Shown piece after piece: positions 34,301 through 47,632 of a stretch of 64,000 bases of DNA. The first letter of the stretch is position 1. Each line of letters opens with the position of its first letter. The position numbers were made by a program, and so were the translations under genes. The notes beneath the pieces were generated by a model that was not told the DNA's origin, did not search any database, and saw nothing but the letters and a program-made list of their open reading frames with translations. The stretch is from Clarireedia homoeocarpa (Eukaryota; Ascomycota; Leotiomycetes; Helotiales; Rutstroemiaceae), in contig LNKV01000047.1 in NCBI GenBank assembly GCA_001465935.1, positions 62,001-126,000 of the forward strand. Direction: 5' to 3'.

Positions 34301-37300
34301 GTCTCTGAAGCTCTTTGGTCTTGATGGTCTCATATTTGTACTTCATGCTGGCTCCTTGTCTGTGCTAATGTCTGAGCTGTGACCTACCGTGCGTCAGTAC
34401 ATGTTTAATTTATTTCGCGCGATTGTCTTATAGCTAGCAGTAACGAGGGGAATCTCATCATGAGCTTGAATGGATATTGTGATGCGTTTGAGACATAACG
34501 TCGTCGATTTTATTCATGTTCAGCTGCGACTGACCTCGAAACGATATCCTATGGTAGCGTCCTACGCGAAAGTCCACGCGTTGACACGTGAGGATACTTA
34601 CAGTAAGTCCAGTTGTACAAACTTTCTACCGCGCCAATCATTGTTGTCATTCCTACGAATTATTGCTAATGATAACAATTTTACTGCGTGCCGTCAACAC
34701 AACCACACTAGTTGACGGTATAGACGATTGGCTATCATCTTGTGACGCATTGATCTCAATTATAACTATGAATCAAATCCAGCAGCTCACCAATGAGAGA
34801 AGTCCTCAGAGGAGGGTATGTAACATCTTGGACTGCATACGAACATATCAACCATCTTGGTTGAATATCTCAATTCGGGCACGAAGTCTCGCCGTCTTCG
34901 GTAATCAATTGATTCCGCGCCAATATGTTCATCAGCCGGGCCAGTCTCGGTCACCACTTCTCGAGATGACACTGACGGCTCGGGTACAGTCATGCCATGC
35001 CACTGGGTGACCGATATCTTTAGACTATGCCGTGATGGTGGTTTTCACCGAGTTACTTAATCAGTCTGATACTCATTCTCAAGTGGAGCTTGTGAATTTC
35101 AAAAGCATCGGTGTGCGGACCGTCATTGCCATGACAAAGCAACACTGTAATCAAAAGGATGGCATAAGCACGGAAAAGCCGTGTATGCTATTGTGAGGCT
35201 CAAGACAACTTCTCGATTGAGAAACCTCTAGCTGCTTGGTATCGATATTGCGACGGCTCATTTTGAGCCACAAGCATTCTTACGGGCCTTTTTGAGACTT
35301 GGTACACTTGTTCAAGTGATGAATCCCATGGAAAATCTCTGTTCCCTTAGAGAAAACCCCTAATTAAGCGATCGGGAAAAGTTTTTGAGGATGTCCCATT
35401 CCATGCTACTCAATGGCATTACTTCCTTCTATTTTCTGCCTTGCATGTCGTCGTATAGCAAAAGATTCCCTGTAATTCTAAATCGGGCATGACCGACGTC
35501 CATCGACGACCGGGTTTGCAAGGCCTGCCTACGCCGCACTGCCACAGAAGGATTCATGCACCGAGCCGAATATCGCCCTGATTAATGTTCGCATAGCTGC
35601 CTCTTTGGGATAGAAGCTACAAACGGCGCAATTGCTAGTTATTTTTGTTTGTCTCCGACACATCCTATCGTATACTTCCATTTCTATCGAATATGTCATC
35701 CAAAATTCTGTTCTTAACGGCGACACGTGGCGCGAGGATCGATATGGTGGCGCAGGAAGTTTTAAACCTTCTTCATCCTGTCAGACGGTAGGGCTGGTAG
35801 ACTCCTCGGCAAAGCAGGCGCGTGTGTGAAGCACGAAAGTATTTGTGAGATATGAGGCTGGGTAAACAACAACGCTGGATATTTTGACAATGAGCTTACT
35901 ATATCGCCCATGTTAGGGATGATTCCGGCATATCGACGACCCCAGTTTAGGCCGATACAAGATATTAGGCACTGCCCGTCTGATTGATCTTCCGGCATAC
36001 TCCCAGACTTTACCAGTCATCTAATCATAGAGTGTACACGATTGCTAGGCTAGACTTCATTGGATTCACAACCTGTGCGATTATTGTTGCTATGAAACGC
36101 GTTCCGAAGAGAACGCGATCAAACATGTCGATTTTATTTTGAGCATCGCTCGTCTCTTGAAATCTGACCAACTACTTTGAATTTCTATTCTGGAAGTTTC
36201 GCTATCTTCTTAATGAAGTAGTTTTTTGCGGAGGTAAAAGCTTCCGGAATTAGACATCACTTTTGAATAAACCCTTGCACAGTACAGTACCACCTTTACG
36301 TCAAAAACCTTACCTGAATACTGTGCTCTAGATCTCAGCACCAGGCACAAAATGGGAAGAACCGATCGAGAGGCCTCCGATTAATTTTTCCTGGTCTCTC
36401 AGGCAAAAGCATCGGATAGACCTGTCGCAAAACAAGGCATCACAATGGCACAGAAACCTCTCATGATCATAGTAATATTCCAATATAACACAGAAATGAT
36501 TCACACTTGTGGTCAAATATTCTCTGTGAGTCACTTCAACCAGGTTACCTGGCTCTAGCAACGTTGCAACATATAGTCACCATCTTTAAGGAGATCATTG
36601 CGAGGACCTCCGTCAAGTATGTTGCAATCGCTTGGCAGGCCTTGCAACTCTAGGCTCCCATCATACTGCGCTAGAGCTTGAGCTTGACCTTGACGCCCAA
36701 GAACCGGTGCTACCTGCTCTAGGTCTGGAATTGTCTATACGGAAAAGGCTCGGTGAGGTTGAACTGGCAGACCATCGATGACTGTTCTTCATCGCGAAAA
36801 GGCTGCCGGCGCTGAGCTGGGTAATTTCGCCCAAGGGCGCTCAGCGAAAACAGCCTGAAAGAACCGAAGCTATCACCCAAAATCTTGAAAGGATAATTGG
36901 CAACTGCCAGTCTTGGTCCAAAAATCCTGCCAACACATTCCCCGCCACTTGATGGCAAATGTTCAGCACTGCAGGCAGACCGCGTATGTATCCGCGATTT
37001 GACTACCCTACCGCCCCTGGTAAATCACCATTCATTCCATCTAGAATCTAGGAATAAAATTCTTTGCCACGAAAAAGCAACTCAATAACAGTAACCCGTT
37101 TTTCAGAACGAGCTATCCCGAACTATAGCTTGCAGCCCAGCCTTCTCCAAAACAGAGTGTGCGTCTTTCGACATTGTTGTCATCATGCTATAGTTGACGG
37201 TATATAGCTGCAAGTCACAAACTAATGGCTGATATTGGTATTCATGCCGCCACTATGACAGAATCAAAAAATGTTCAACATCTAGAACTATGACGCTAAA

Positions 37301-37500
37301 GGCGCCAGGGCATCGAAGCCGAGATCCCCAATCTACAACTCAACTCCACTTTCCATGCACATGCTCGGACCCAACTTGTATTCCTAAGCAGCCAGGCTCT
37401 CAGCTCATTATTCTATTATTCTCACAATATCCTAAACAATCCTAGCAAAACCCAAATTCACACCGGATCCCAATCGAGTAACAAAATACACCGGGTACCA
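31389..37500. other. Gene-poor region, left half of the downstream medA desert
   Basis: No frame here has a recognisable domain. The longest candidates (33685-34107 minus, 33809-34138 plus, 32509-32781 and 33037-33309 minus) overlap one another or lack starts, splice sites or family motifs. One probable copia LTR lies at about 32096-32263. Some short minus-strand frames at 33.0-33.6 and 36.3-37.0 kb might be decayed coding sequence, but I could not identify any. Confidence 0.5.
32096..32263 (+). mobile_element. Probable solo LTR of a Ty1/copia-type retrotransposon
   Basis: A polypurine tract (AAGGGGGAGA, 32076-32085) precedes the element. Inside are a TATA box (TCTATATAG near 32142), a pyrimidine tract, TTTAGAAGAATAAACCC with a possible polyadenylation signal, and the 3' end CCAACA at 32258-32263, complementary to an ancestral TGTTGG start now reading CATTGG. 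The segment CCCACCT..TTAGAAGAATA..ACCCT matches the fragment at 18.4 kb. No internal reverse transcriptase was seen nearby. Exact left end and target duplication are not resolved. Confidence 0.5.
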
Positions 37501-38619
37501 AAAGCAGTATCAAACCACAAGTAAGTTCATGGAAATCTCGCACCAATTTAGCTTCGCCAACTAGATCAACAAATCGCATTATCTCTTTCCTTGGTTTCAC
37601 TTTCGCAGCTACATTTCACCGATCTACCTAGCACCTTGCTAGCATCTTGAAACTAATGACTAGTTCCCGTTCTCCGGTGCCCGTCCCCGCCGGCCAACCA
37701 GACTGCGGAGCTGTCAATGTGCGGTTCATTCCGAAGAACTTTTTGCTGAACTCAATATCTTCAGCACAGACACACATACACGTACACCACAACATACCAT
37801 ACACACATGCACGCACCCAGATCCCTTGGTCATCTGTTGTGATCATTCGTTCATCTATACGATCTACTGTACATACATCGGGAGAGAAAATCAAGAATAT
37901 GCACAGAGGAAACCAAGGTCAGAAAGACGGATGGCTGGATGAAGCGCCCATCAAGTTCCCTCACGTATCTTTCCCCCACTTTTCGGGGGAAATGATAATG
38001 GATGATGGATGAGAGATGATGGATGATGGATGATGAAGGAATGATCAGTGCCGCATCTCACACTCGTGCGTTCATGATTTGTGGAGTTCAGAGGGAGTCC
38101 CACTTTCGAAGCTTTTAGCTTTTCTATCCCGACCACTCGGATGAGAAAGCTAGGTTTTAACCTTCTCCACATTAGATTATCGATACCCCCAATCTTTTTC
38201 ATGATGCCACTGGGTGGACGCAGTAGCGGAGAAATGCCATGTTTTGTTTGTTCCCTATTCTAGAGGGTGCAGGGAGATACGCTGAGTTGTTTTCCTCTTT
38301 CGTATGTATGGACTAGGTGGAGGTACTCAGCCCGTACTTCGTTCCATATGTTGAGAGGATGCAAACATAGATAGAGATATCGTGAATCCTTGTCTCAGCC
38401 TCTGAGGGGGGCAAGACATACCTCAGTGCGCTCACTTGATCCCCGAGATGAGACTTCTCGTCCTATTGCGGAGAGGTATTCGTGATGAAAGTAACATCTC
38501 CATTGTTGTGCATACCGTGGAATGAGACGAGGTGAGATGAGTTGGGGAAAAGATCCTATTCCCGTACTACATGACTCAGTACCCCAGACTACTTGTAGCC
38601 AGTCAGTAGTGTTGAAGTA

Positions 38620-38654
38620 AGGTGGAGATCAAGGTGGAGATCAAGGTGGAGATC
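38620..38654. repeat. 12-bp tandem repeat, three copies
   Basis: The unit GGTGGAGATCAA is repeated almost three times without mismatch. Confidence 0.9.
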
Positions 38655-40236
38655 ATCTCGTTCCAACGCGTACTGTCTCTGTCTCTTTGTGGCTACGAGC
38701 ACCCTGCTTGCAGCAAAATCTTTCCAGCAAGCACATACCTACGAATAGTACTTTGGGCGGAAAAGGGTGTACAGTATTTGAAACAGACCCTCCATCTCTG
38801 TATCTATCCCCATCTTCTACATACGAGTGAAGATGGACGGACCCTCCCTACATACCTTACCACAAGACCGACCGACCGACCACAACATGGAAATAACCAG
38901 TTCAGATGCACTCTGTACATTGCATTGCAGTGCATTACATATACATGGATGGATGGAGGTAAGACACGTCCATCTCATCTCATCTCATCCAATGCCAATA
39001 TGCAATACCGGGACCCTTGATCTCATGAATCCAAAGTAGTCTTCCTACAATGCAGAACGTATATGCATTGCATACAATGTTGTCAGTATATTTAGAGTGC
39101 TTTGTTGTTGACGTTGTTGGACTCGGTCAGTGTTGTGTAGCTTGCGGTCGACGAGGAGGTGTGATTTTTCGGTGAGAGCCGCTACCCATCTCCACCACTA
39201 TACAACGTTGCTCGCAAGATGAAAATGAAGATAATTGTACAACAAGCTTGGTTGGTTCCAGCCTAAAGCGCTTTTAATTTCATCCCTAAGATCAATAGAT
39301 CGAAATAGGTAATTTCTTTATTGGTTCCCGTTCGACTTCCGATAACGGCATGTTCCCTCCTTTTCCTACAACAGATCGTCATCTCTACACGGTACCCCTA
39401 AACCCCTAAAACTCTACCCCTAATTCCAGCCCAACCACCACTAAACTAAACCAAACTATCTCTTTCGCTCACTAGTTCTAGCATAGCAGGAGTGCTAGGG
39501 CCCGACCCTCAATATCACTTAAACTACTAGAAAAATCTGTATCTAAAACTCTACCATTTAACAGCTAGCGCCTAGCCGCTAACCGACCTACTACTGTATA
39601 GTCTTCGACTCAAAAAGGTCGTTAGAATGAAAAATCAATCACTCAATCAATCAATCATTCCAGCAGGAGTGCAATACCCAAATCAAGCCAAGATGAGAAT
39701 TTCCGGTGCTCAACAATCCACAAAAACACAAGACATATGAACACGAACCATGGCCCTGGGTCGATTCTATCCTGGCCATGTCGTGTCACACAGTCACTAC
39801 TATCGCATAGGCGCTTGTACCTCTCTAGAGTAGTTAGGCGGGAGTGACATTCATTCATTGACCGTGACGTGACGCCGACAATTTCGAGCTGCGCTGCACA
39901 GTTGAGTAGAAGAGCACGGCGGAGTTCTTTTCTCCTCCTCTCTGCCTGTACCGTACATAGGTAGTAACACCATGAAACCCATCCAAGAATCCCATCAATC
40001 TTAAAAGTCAATCATACTATCTATCTATTGGCAGAAGAAGAAGAAGAAAAATGCCCAATCCCGTTCTCTTAGTGTCCAAGCCCAGCCCAGCCTAGCCCAG
40101 CTAGCTTCTACAACACAACACGATACTGTACTATACCATACCATACCATGCCGTACGTGCGTGCGTGCGTAAGGTTTGAGCATCCATCCATCCATCCAAC
40201 CCATCTCGGATCTCCCCAAACTCAATGATTGGTAAA

Positions 40237-40263
40237 AGGGGAGGGAGGGAGGGAGGGAGGGAG
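40237..40263. repeat. GGGA tetranucleotide tract
   Basis: About six uninterrupted GGGA units form a purine-only stretch with runs of three or more G, a potential G-quadruplex-forming tract. Confidence 0.85.
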
Positions 40264-40421
40264 GTTAAACCTAACTTCGAACGCGCTGAACAGAACAACA
40301 GCAGCAGCAAGTACAGTACAAGATCTATCCGAGTGTCGGGATTAAGCCCAACTCAGCCAGCCAGCTTTTGTAACCATATACGACCGTAACCATCTATCTA
40401 TCTCCGTACTTGTAATTTGCT

Positions 40422-40456
40422 GTACCGTACCGTACCGTACCGTATCGTATCGTACC
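40422..40456. repeat. Pentanucleotide repeat (GTACC/GTATC)
   Basis: About seven 5-bp units, TACCG-type copies passing into TATCG-type copies. The unit contains GTAC/CGTA, so the array can partly pair with itself. Confidence 0.85.
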
Positions 40457-42276
40457 AAGCCAAATATCGGGCCATTTCCCCTTGGTTGTACTGTATGTAC
40501 TTTTGTGTTGCGCGCCACTTGTGACCACCCACCGATTGAACTACAGAGCAGAGTCACGTTACGACGGGGAGAATCTTCATCACCATCATAAATTATGTCT
40601 TGTATTGAACATAGCGTATTATTGGTAATAATAAAAAAAAAATAAAAAATAAAAAAAAATGGCGAGGATATGTAAAACGCAGTAAAAATGTCACGCATCA
40701 GCTCCCTGCTTTTCTATTCTTCTTCCCGGCCCGTTGGATTGGGACGGGTGCCGCTCGGTTCGTTCTGGATGGGGAGAGCTTCATGTTTTGGGTTTTGGGA
40801 TCATGAATGGGAGATATCAGGATAATTTCATGTATGAATTAAGCATTAAATTAAGTGATGTTTTTATCCTATCTCATCTCATCTCCTCACTAAAATCGTA
40901 CTTTGCAGTACTCTCTCCATCTATCTATAAGTAACCTAACTTAATAACTGCAATTCCATTCATACCATCCATCCATCCATCAGCACACAAGATTCATATC
41001 CTAGTACAGTTCAGCCATTATTCAAACCTATATTCCTCCAAACCAACAACCCATCCAGTTCCACCACAAAAAAACGATATGATAAAAACAAATAACACAC
41101 ATTCTTTTCCCAAACCAGCTGATCGTAACGCCGGTGTTAATGCAAGTAGTATAATTTATCTGCGAAAAACTGACCAGTGCAATCTACCTGTGAGTAAGAA
41201 AGCAAACCAAAATCAAAACGAAACCCAGCCGGTGTGCAAGTATAAGTGAAAGGCGAATAACATATGGAAGAACAAAAGAAACGAATAACAATCTCGATGC
41301 TGCAACACAACGCCACCAACAACAATGACAACAAAATGGTATCTCCGACAACGATAATGATATACTAGAGTACCAGCAGTAGCAGTATTAATAAAAGATA
41401 TAGAATAGAGTCGGCTAGCTAGCCAGCGCCAGCCTGTAATGTAATGAGATAGTGCCGGAATGTCATGTAGATTAGACTGCCAAGATGCGGAAGGGTTGAC
41501 TCCCGAGATCGATGAGAGGATGATCAGTTTCTGCATATGCAGGCAGAAGACCATCAGCAAGTAATCAGTCCTCTACTCACGTCTGCTGCCCATCCCGAAA
41601 ATTAGATGCCACATCCAAGAAGACACGAGAGGGATTTCGATCAGTCCCCAACAGGAAGCTGTTCTGGTAATTGTCGAAGACTGTGCCAAGTGAACCCATG
41701 CTCCACTCGCAAGCAACGAGCTCGTAATAGCGGCGGGAAAACGAATGAGCCGTGCCATCCGTTCTTTCACCACCAACTTGTAGACGATAGATATCCATCT
41801 TACTACGCAAAACATCAATGTATGTACGCCCGGCACGCGCAAAGTCTTGCGCGTACATCCTCGTACCAGTTAGGCCTGGGCGTTCTTGTGGTCTCGATAG
41901 TACTACCGCGCCGCACGGCACAGCACGGCACTCTCAGTGTAGCGCAAGATAAAGACCAGGACTGGGCATAAAAATTGCACTGTACAGCACTGCATTCGGT
42001 GCGGGTACGGGTACGGAAACACCATGACGAATACCCGGAGAATAGCAGAGAATAAAAACAAAAGTATTCGCGAGGTTGCATCCCTTATGCAAGCAATATG
42101 CAAGAATGAATACTTTTTTGCTCTTGAACTTCTTTCTGCCAAGCAAACGCAAGAAATGATGAGGTGCGATGAGATGGTCTTGATTAATTCTGTGCTACCA
42201 TGAGGGAAAAGAATATTAAAGATATTCCCTACATGACGTTGATAATTTGTAACTTTTGATGAACGCCCGCTCGACC

Positions 42277-42280
<4 letters not shown>

Positions 42281-42332
<52 letters not shown>

Positions 42333-42378
42333 CGTGTGTGTGTGTGTGTGTGTGTGTGCGTGTGTGTGCGCGTGTGCA
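42281..42378. repeat. GT/GC dinucleotide microsatellite
   Basis: About 45 dinucleotides, mostly GT on the plus strand with scattered GC interruptions, form an alternating purine-pyrimidine tract of nearly 100 bp. Frames through it encode Cys/Val or His/Thr runs with no other coding sign. Confidence 0.95.
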
Positions 42379-43598
42379 GTGCTTGTGCGTGCGTACGTAC
42401 GGGCAACAAACAACCGAAAGCGATTATCAAAACCAAGAAAATCAAGACAAATAACACAACTTTAATCAGCGTCGAACCCTTTTCGAGAAAGGCTATTGGT
42501 ATATGCTACACGCCCGAGTACAATGCAACGGAAAATAAGTGTATAAAGCAAAAATAGCAAGTTCCAAAAAGCACATTGTCGAACGCCACCGGGGACTTTT
42601 TCGCCCATTCCCAAAGCCCATGTTGGATCGCAAAATAATAATAATATCAGACCATCCATCCCAGCCGGTTCGCCCCAGTTATCCGCCCCAAACAGAATGC
42701 TACAGATTGATATATGGAAAGAGTTTGATGATCGATACATGCGAGATAAGCTGCAACATAGATAGAGTGATGATGATAAGTAGATAGATAGCGACATGCA
42801 TGTAAACAAGGAAATTCCGATGCAGAAAGAATACATGAGGGTGTGGATCGGGTAAGTGGCGGTGGTAGCATCGTATTAGGAGCGAGTAAGTATTCGGAAT
42901 CCCGTGCACGTTCAAAAACAGTGGCTGGTTTTCCGCTAGCAAGGTATCATCGGAGACAGTGAGGGTGTCGTATCGAGTAGATATAAGTAGTTATGAGTTT
43001 CTTGTTTTGCTTGTGTGCTTCGCGTGAGTCGGAGTATGCGTGTATGAGAGGAATTAATTTGATAGGCTAGAGACGAGGTGTAGTTTGAGGTGGGTGTAGT
43101 AGTGTGGTGTGTTTCGGGAGACGCATGGTCGCTTAGGATCCAAGGTTTGTGTGTGTAGACAAACCCTGGATGTAGATATCTACCTTGTACGTAGATCTTT
43201 ACAGTAGAGTGACATGAAGCATAAGCAGCAGCCAAGCAAAAGCGAAGTAGCAGCAGCAGCAGGGTATTTTTCGGTCGTTGGATGTGGAGTGGTGCAGTAA
43301 GAGACAAATCCGGCTTAGCGCGAAATGTCAATGTAATGGTGGCGGATGGGAGCTGTGCAAGGATGGGGTAGAGTTGTGCAAGGATTATGCGCAGGATTGT
43401 GCATGTGAGGGTAATACGAGATAGACTCTAGCAATGCACTAAACATGCTAGTTCGAACTTCGTCCCATGACCAATGATTTTGACTGATCACCCTTTTCTA
43501 GAGCACACACCAGGTCTAAGTGGTCCAAAATCGGCGTCCAAAGTCCCCATCAGTTTCCGAAAACATAAAGGCCTGCCCAATTAGATCGTGGCTTGGAT

Positions 43599-46204
43599 TC
43601 ACGTACGCGGTATCTGCTGACTATGTTGCTGATGGTGAGAAGGCAAACCGCGTCCTATCCTGTTATCATCACCCCCGCTCACAGCCAAAGATGCATCCAC
43701 AACGCTTCGCGGTGGTTGGTGGTGGTGCTGTGGATAATCTATTGTCTGGGGTGCCGAAGTGCCGGCGGCAGTCGCGGGACTGTTTTCAAGATAATTCGAT
43801 AGATCCCATGAACTTCTAGCGCTTTGTGTTCCGAGCTGATGCTGATAATGTTGTGGTGTGGGCATGTGATGTGAGCCTCCCTGCCAATGACTGGTCGTTT
43901 CAGGTCCACCATGTGGTACAGAGATTCGAAGATCAGGGGGACCACTTTGGAGCATCAGCGATTTTTGACTTTGCGGTGAAATTGTTCGTGGCGGAAGATT
44001 GGAAGTATAAGCAGACGTTGTGGATCCTGATATTGATCTTGGTGAAATGCCTCCGTGATGATCACCCGAGTATGACATAGGCGCGGATGAATTCTCGGTA
44101 GCGTAGCCAGTGGAGCTTACTGGGGTCAGGAGGGCAGGTGGATGCGCAGGCGGAAGCGTTGAGGATGGACTTGCGGACTAAACGGATCATTAGTGTAATT
44201 CAGAATGATATTGGATTGGGTTGTGCTTACATATTTGCTGATGATCTTCTTGAGAGCAGGTCCAAGATCCTTCCAGTGGAAGACCTTAACATCCTTCTCA
44301 ATATTGCGGGGCTTAGGGTTAGGGAAAGCCATGATGACTTTGAAGAATTCTTCGCTATCGGGTTTTCCTTTTGACACCGTAGCTGGTCGGAAGCCTTCTA
44401 GATTCCGTCGTATCCTGTTCTTTTCTTCCACAGTGAACCTGGCTGCAACCAATTGCTCCAATAGGTAGATAGTGTCCACGCTCGTGACGTAACAATCATT
44501 TTTTTCTTCCCAATATATGCAACTGATTACTGTGCTGTGTGATGGTCGCTCCTCGGCAGTAATCGGATGAAAGGTTGTCGTAATGGTGCAGCCAGATTGT
44601 GATCGCTTGAACTGAACAAGCCTCCTCTTAGCTTCCCACTCTTCTGGTGTCCAGTTTTGTATCATCATGCTTGACAAATCTCCATCGATATCTAGCTTAG
44701 CCTTGTTCGCATACATCGGATATGGATTGTAGGTGTGACCACCATGCGGTGTAGCTGCCGGGCTAGATGATTGGGATTGTAAAGTAGAGGTCCGCGTGAA
44801 TGTAGGATTACCTGCTGGTGACGGTAGAGACGTCAATGCAGGCCTGTGCATGCTTGCATTCGACGGAAGACCAGGACTTCGTGCTATGCTGGAGCTGATT
44901 GAATACGCAGGGTTCCATGTAGATGTGTGAGGTGAAGATGGTTTCAAGTTTGGAGGTGAGGCTGTTGAAGAGTTTGCGTAACCGTAAGCAATGTTTCTTG
45001 GTGCAGCTTGGGGTGGGTAAGAACCCGATGTTCGACTGTACTGGGGCATGAGACTATTATAGTTGGAGGTCGCTTGTAAATATGGTGAGTAGGAAGAGGG
45101 TGAGTCGGCGGGATTAAATCCATATGGGCTAAATTCCTCCTTCGGTTTCAGTTGCTGTGAGTTTCGTTTCGGTGGGCTCCTCATAAGATCCGTGGAATCC
45201 GTCGAAACTTTTCGTTTCCTCGTTCCTTCCAGTGGCTGGGAAGAATTTTCATACGTGAAGTCCCCAACCTCAACCTTGGAAATAACATCCCCGTCACCTT
45301 CCATAAACATGAATACTGGTACCCGCGAGGACGACCAGTTAGTGCCAGCAAACTGCGGAACCTCACAAGCCAGTGTGTACTGGCACACCCCCCCTGATGG
45401 GCCTACTTTCCTTATTGAGGCGGGGCATTTCTGCTGTCCGAATCCCAAAAAGAAGGTCGGAGTATTCGAAGTAAGAATCTCATACATTGTTGTGAAATAA
45501 ACACAGACTGTAGTTCCCGCAGGACCCCTCGAGGGTGTAAATGATGTAATTTCAGGTATAGGCGAAGACCCGACGTTCAAGTAAGGGCCTGCTTGATCAT
45601 CGTAGGTAGGACGTGTGTTACTTGAGGGATATGCTAGCGGAGTCATCTGTCCTGGAGTTTGAAAACCTGGTGTTGGAGTTGATGTAGGTATCGAAGACTG
45701 GGTTCCATAGCTTTGCGAGGAGTATGGGAATGCGTTATCAGTGTACGTCCGACTAGTCTCGTAGCCTGCTCGAAAGGTTAGTGACTCAAACTTCAGGGAG
45801 ACCACAAATAAGGAGGCTAGGAGCTTCCCGCGCATCAAAAACTCACCATGGAGTTGTGGGGGTTGCGGTTTCCCGTAGGCAGACATTGACAGGATATCTG
45901 TTGGGGAATCCGCCCGGGGCACAAGGGCTCCCTCGTACCCTTCTTCGTGTAAAGCTGCAGTCTCTGGAGATGGATAAGTTTCGTCGATTATTATCGGTCT
46001 ACCAGTAGAGAGGTGTTCGGGCTGCAGTGATCCCAAGTTAGCAAAACAAAGTCGGCCGGTGAGAGGTCAAATCACACGTACTTCGAACAATGTGTAGGTT
46101 GAGTAGGCCAGCTTGACGGTAGAAATAGGACTGTTTATAAGAATGGTCTCGCAAAAGCGATCAACTCTGAGCGGAAAGACTTCTGAAACCGGGAGGAGTT
46201 CGTT
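43599..46204 (-). CDS. Medusa (MedA)-type developmental transcription regulator; 5' end unresolved
   Basis: MedA homologues (Aspergillus MedA, Magnaporthe Acr1, Fusarium Ren1) control conidiophore and spore morphogenesis. Exons inferred on the minus strand: 46204-46082, 46021-45847, 45765-44231 and 44177-43599. Introns are 46022-46081 (GTACGT..CTAAC..CTGCAG), 45766-45846 (81 nt, in-frame, GTGAGT..CTAAC..GCAG) and 44178-44230 (GTAAGC..TTTAG). Family marks: FTPSRGPAGTTVCVYF, then CPASIRKVGPSGG, and the core QNWTPEEWEAKRRLVQF, FKRSQSGCTITTTFHPI and YLLEQLVAARFTVEEKNRIR near the C-terminal third, followed by a Ser/Pro/Gln/His-rich tail. A nuclear-type TRKRKVS precedes it. The first exon shown has no ATG, so at least one further 5' exon is missing. 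Gene-free flanks exceed 10 kb on each side. Confidence 0.88.
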
Positions 46205-47587
46205 CTACTGAGTACCGGGGAAAACCTCAAGTCTTTGTTCCATGGAAATGTCAAGTAAGAACAGTAAGTAGCCTTAGATGTCGCGGAAGTAGTATGAGCT
46301 ATCCTCGGATGCGATGTGGTGTTATGTCGGTCAGGAATGCTGTAGATCGTGGCGACTGTGTTGAAGAGTGGATCCGATTCCTAAGGTAAACAGGAGGGGA
46401 GAAAGGGATTGGGCAGATGATATTGGAGTAGTATAGCAATATTTAGTAAGCTAACTATACTTCTCTAGGTTGCTGTGCTTGGACAAGATATTTTTTAAAC
46501 TTCGAGTTGACGGCGGTCTGCGCTGAACTCAAACGCACGAGCTGGTGGGCGAGATTCCGACTTTTCTAGTGAGGACCGGTGAAGGAACTTGGGTAGAAGA
46601 AGTTAAGTCGAATAGGTGCTTGTGCCTTTTTCCTAAGACACTTATTTCCACAGTATCTAAACTAATGGATTTTTGTTGGCCGACTATGAAGTCTGAATAA
46701 ACTCTCGGGAACTAGAGTTTTTGTTCGGGTTGCTAAACGACACCACCAGATGGATTAGTTTCGACGGACTTTTGTAGATGAGAACCCCGGATGCCGTGAG
46801 AGCAGTGTTGCCATGGATCGTGTTATGGGAATGGGGTTGGTGAGTGGCAAGGAGAGGGAGGAACGTACAGGACCAAAGAATTTGAAGTTCTTATGTGTTG
46901 GATGTGTAGATATGTAGATATGTAGCCACACGGGATGAATGGAGAGATATAGACCTGTTCGCATGGAGAAGAGGGATTAGTTTTTCATTTATGCCGTCAT
47001 GATATGGGTGTATGTGCCGGTGACAGGTCGTCAAGATGAAGAGAAAGTGGTGTAGTAGTGGGTGTAGTGTAGTGTAGTGTGGTGTAGTGTGGTGCAGTGT
47101 AGTGTATGGAGTATGGAGCATATGAACAGAATAGGTTGCAAGCATGTGCGCATGCACTTTCCTGTATGTGAGTGGAAGAGAATCATGTACCAAGGGTACA
47201 CGGAGAGATAGTGTTGGGATGGTTGCTTGGAGGTGATGATAAAGTATTATGAATCAACGAGCATGCCCCAGTCCCAGTTTAGTTGTGTACATATGACTCT
47301 GAGCTTCACTGGTCTGTATGAACATTTGATCGGAGTCGCTTTGGCTCGTTCTGGTGCAAGGGTGGAGCGAAGGGGAGCGAAGGGGTAGCCGGCAGCCTTG
47401 AAGAGAATGGGGTCATGTAGAAAGGGTAAAGCGCAACTTACAAGTAAGTGATGGTGGGGTTTGTCTCGTACTTTATGTGGACTTTGGACTTGTCAGAATC
47501 TTGAAATCCGATCTTTTGAATCTTGACTCTTGTACCAGTTGGGCAAGAAACTGCAACCCAAATACAAAAGGGTTAAGGGCCAATCTG

Positions 47588-47632
47588 TGTGGAAGTGGAT
47601 ATGGATGTGGAAGTGGATGTGGATGTGGATGC
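47588..47632. repeat. GGATGT/GGAAGT hexanucleotide repeat
   Basis: About seven imperfect 6-bp units of type GTGGAT lead directly into three spaced copies of GATGCTAT (47627-47670). Confidence 0.8.

Larger units (their letters stand above)
37501..43598. other. Gene-poor, simple-repeat-rich region downstream of the Medusa gene
   Basis: No gene is supported. The sequence carries many short tandem repeats: GGTGGAGATCAA x3, GGGA runs, TACCG pentamers, CCAT runs and a ~98-bp GT/GC tract. Pyrimidine- and purine-rich runs occur on both strands. The right end (about 42.9-43.6 kb) is presumably 3' untranslated sequence of the Medusa gene. Confidence 0.5.

Noticed and set aside
36328..36960. Minus-strand frames that might be a decayed gene
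   Set aside because: Adjacent frames are separated by stops without splice signals, and I recognise no motif.
39390..39425. CCCCTAAA-type units resembling interstitial telomere sequence
   Set aside because: Units differ in length and spacing and do not form a CCCTAA array.
42216..42557. Cys/Val-rich and His/Thr-rich proteins over the GT tract
   Set aside because: Artefacts of translating a dinucleotide repeat in several frames.
44305..44322. Telomere-like TTAGGGTTAGGG
   Set aside because: Only two units, inside a conserved part of the Medusa coding region (Phe-Pro-Asn-Pro-Lys codons on the minus strand); chance.
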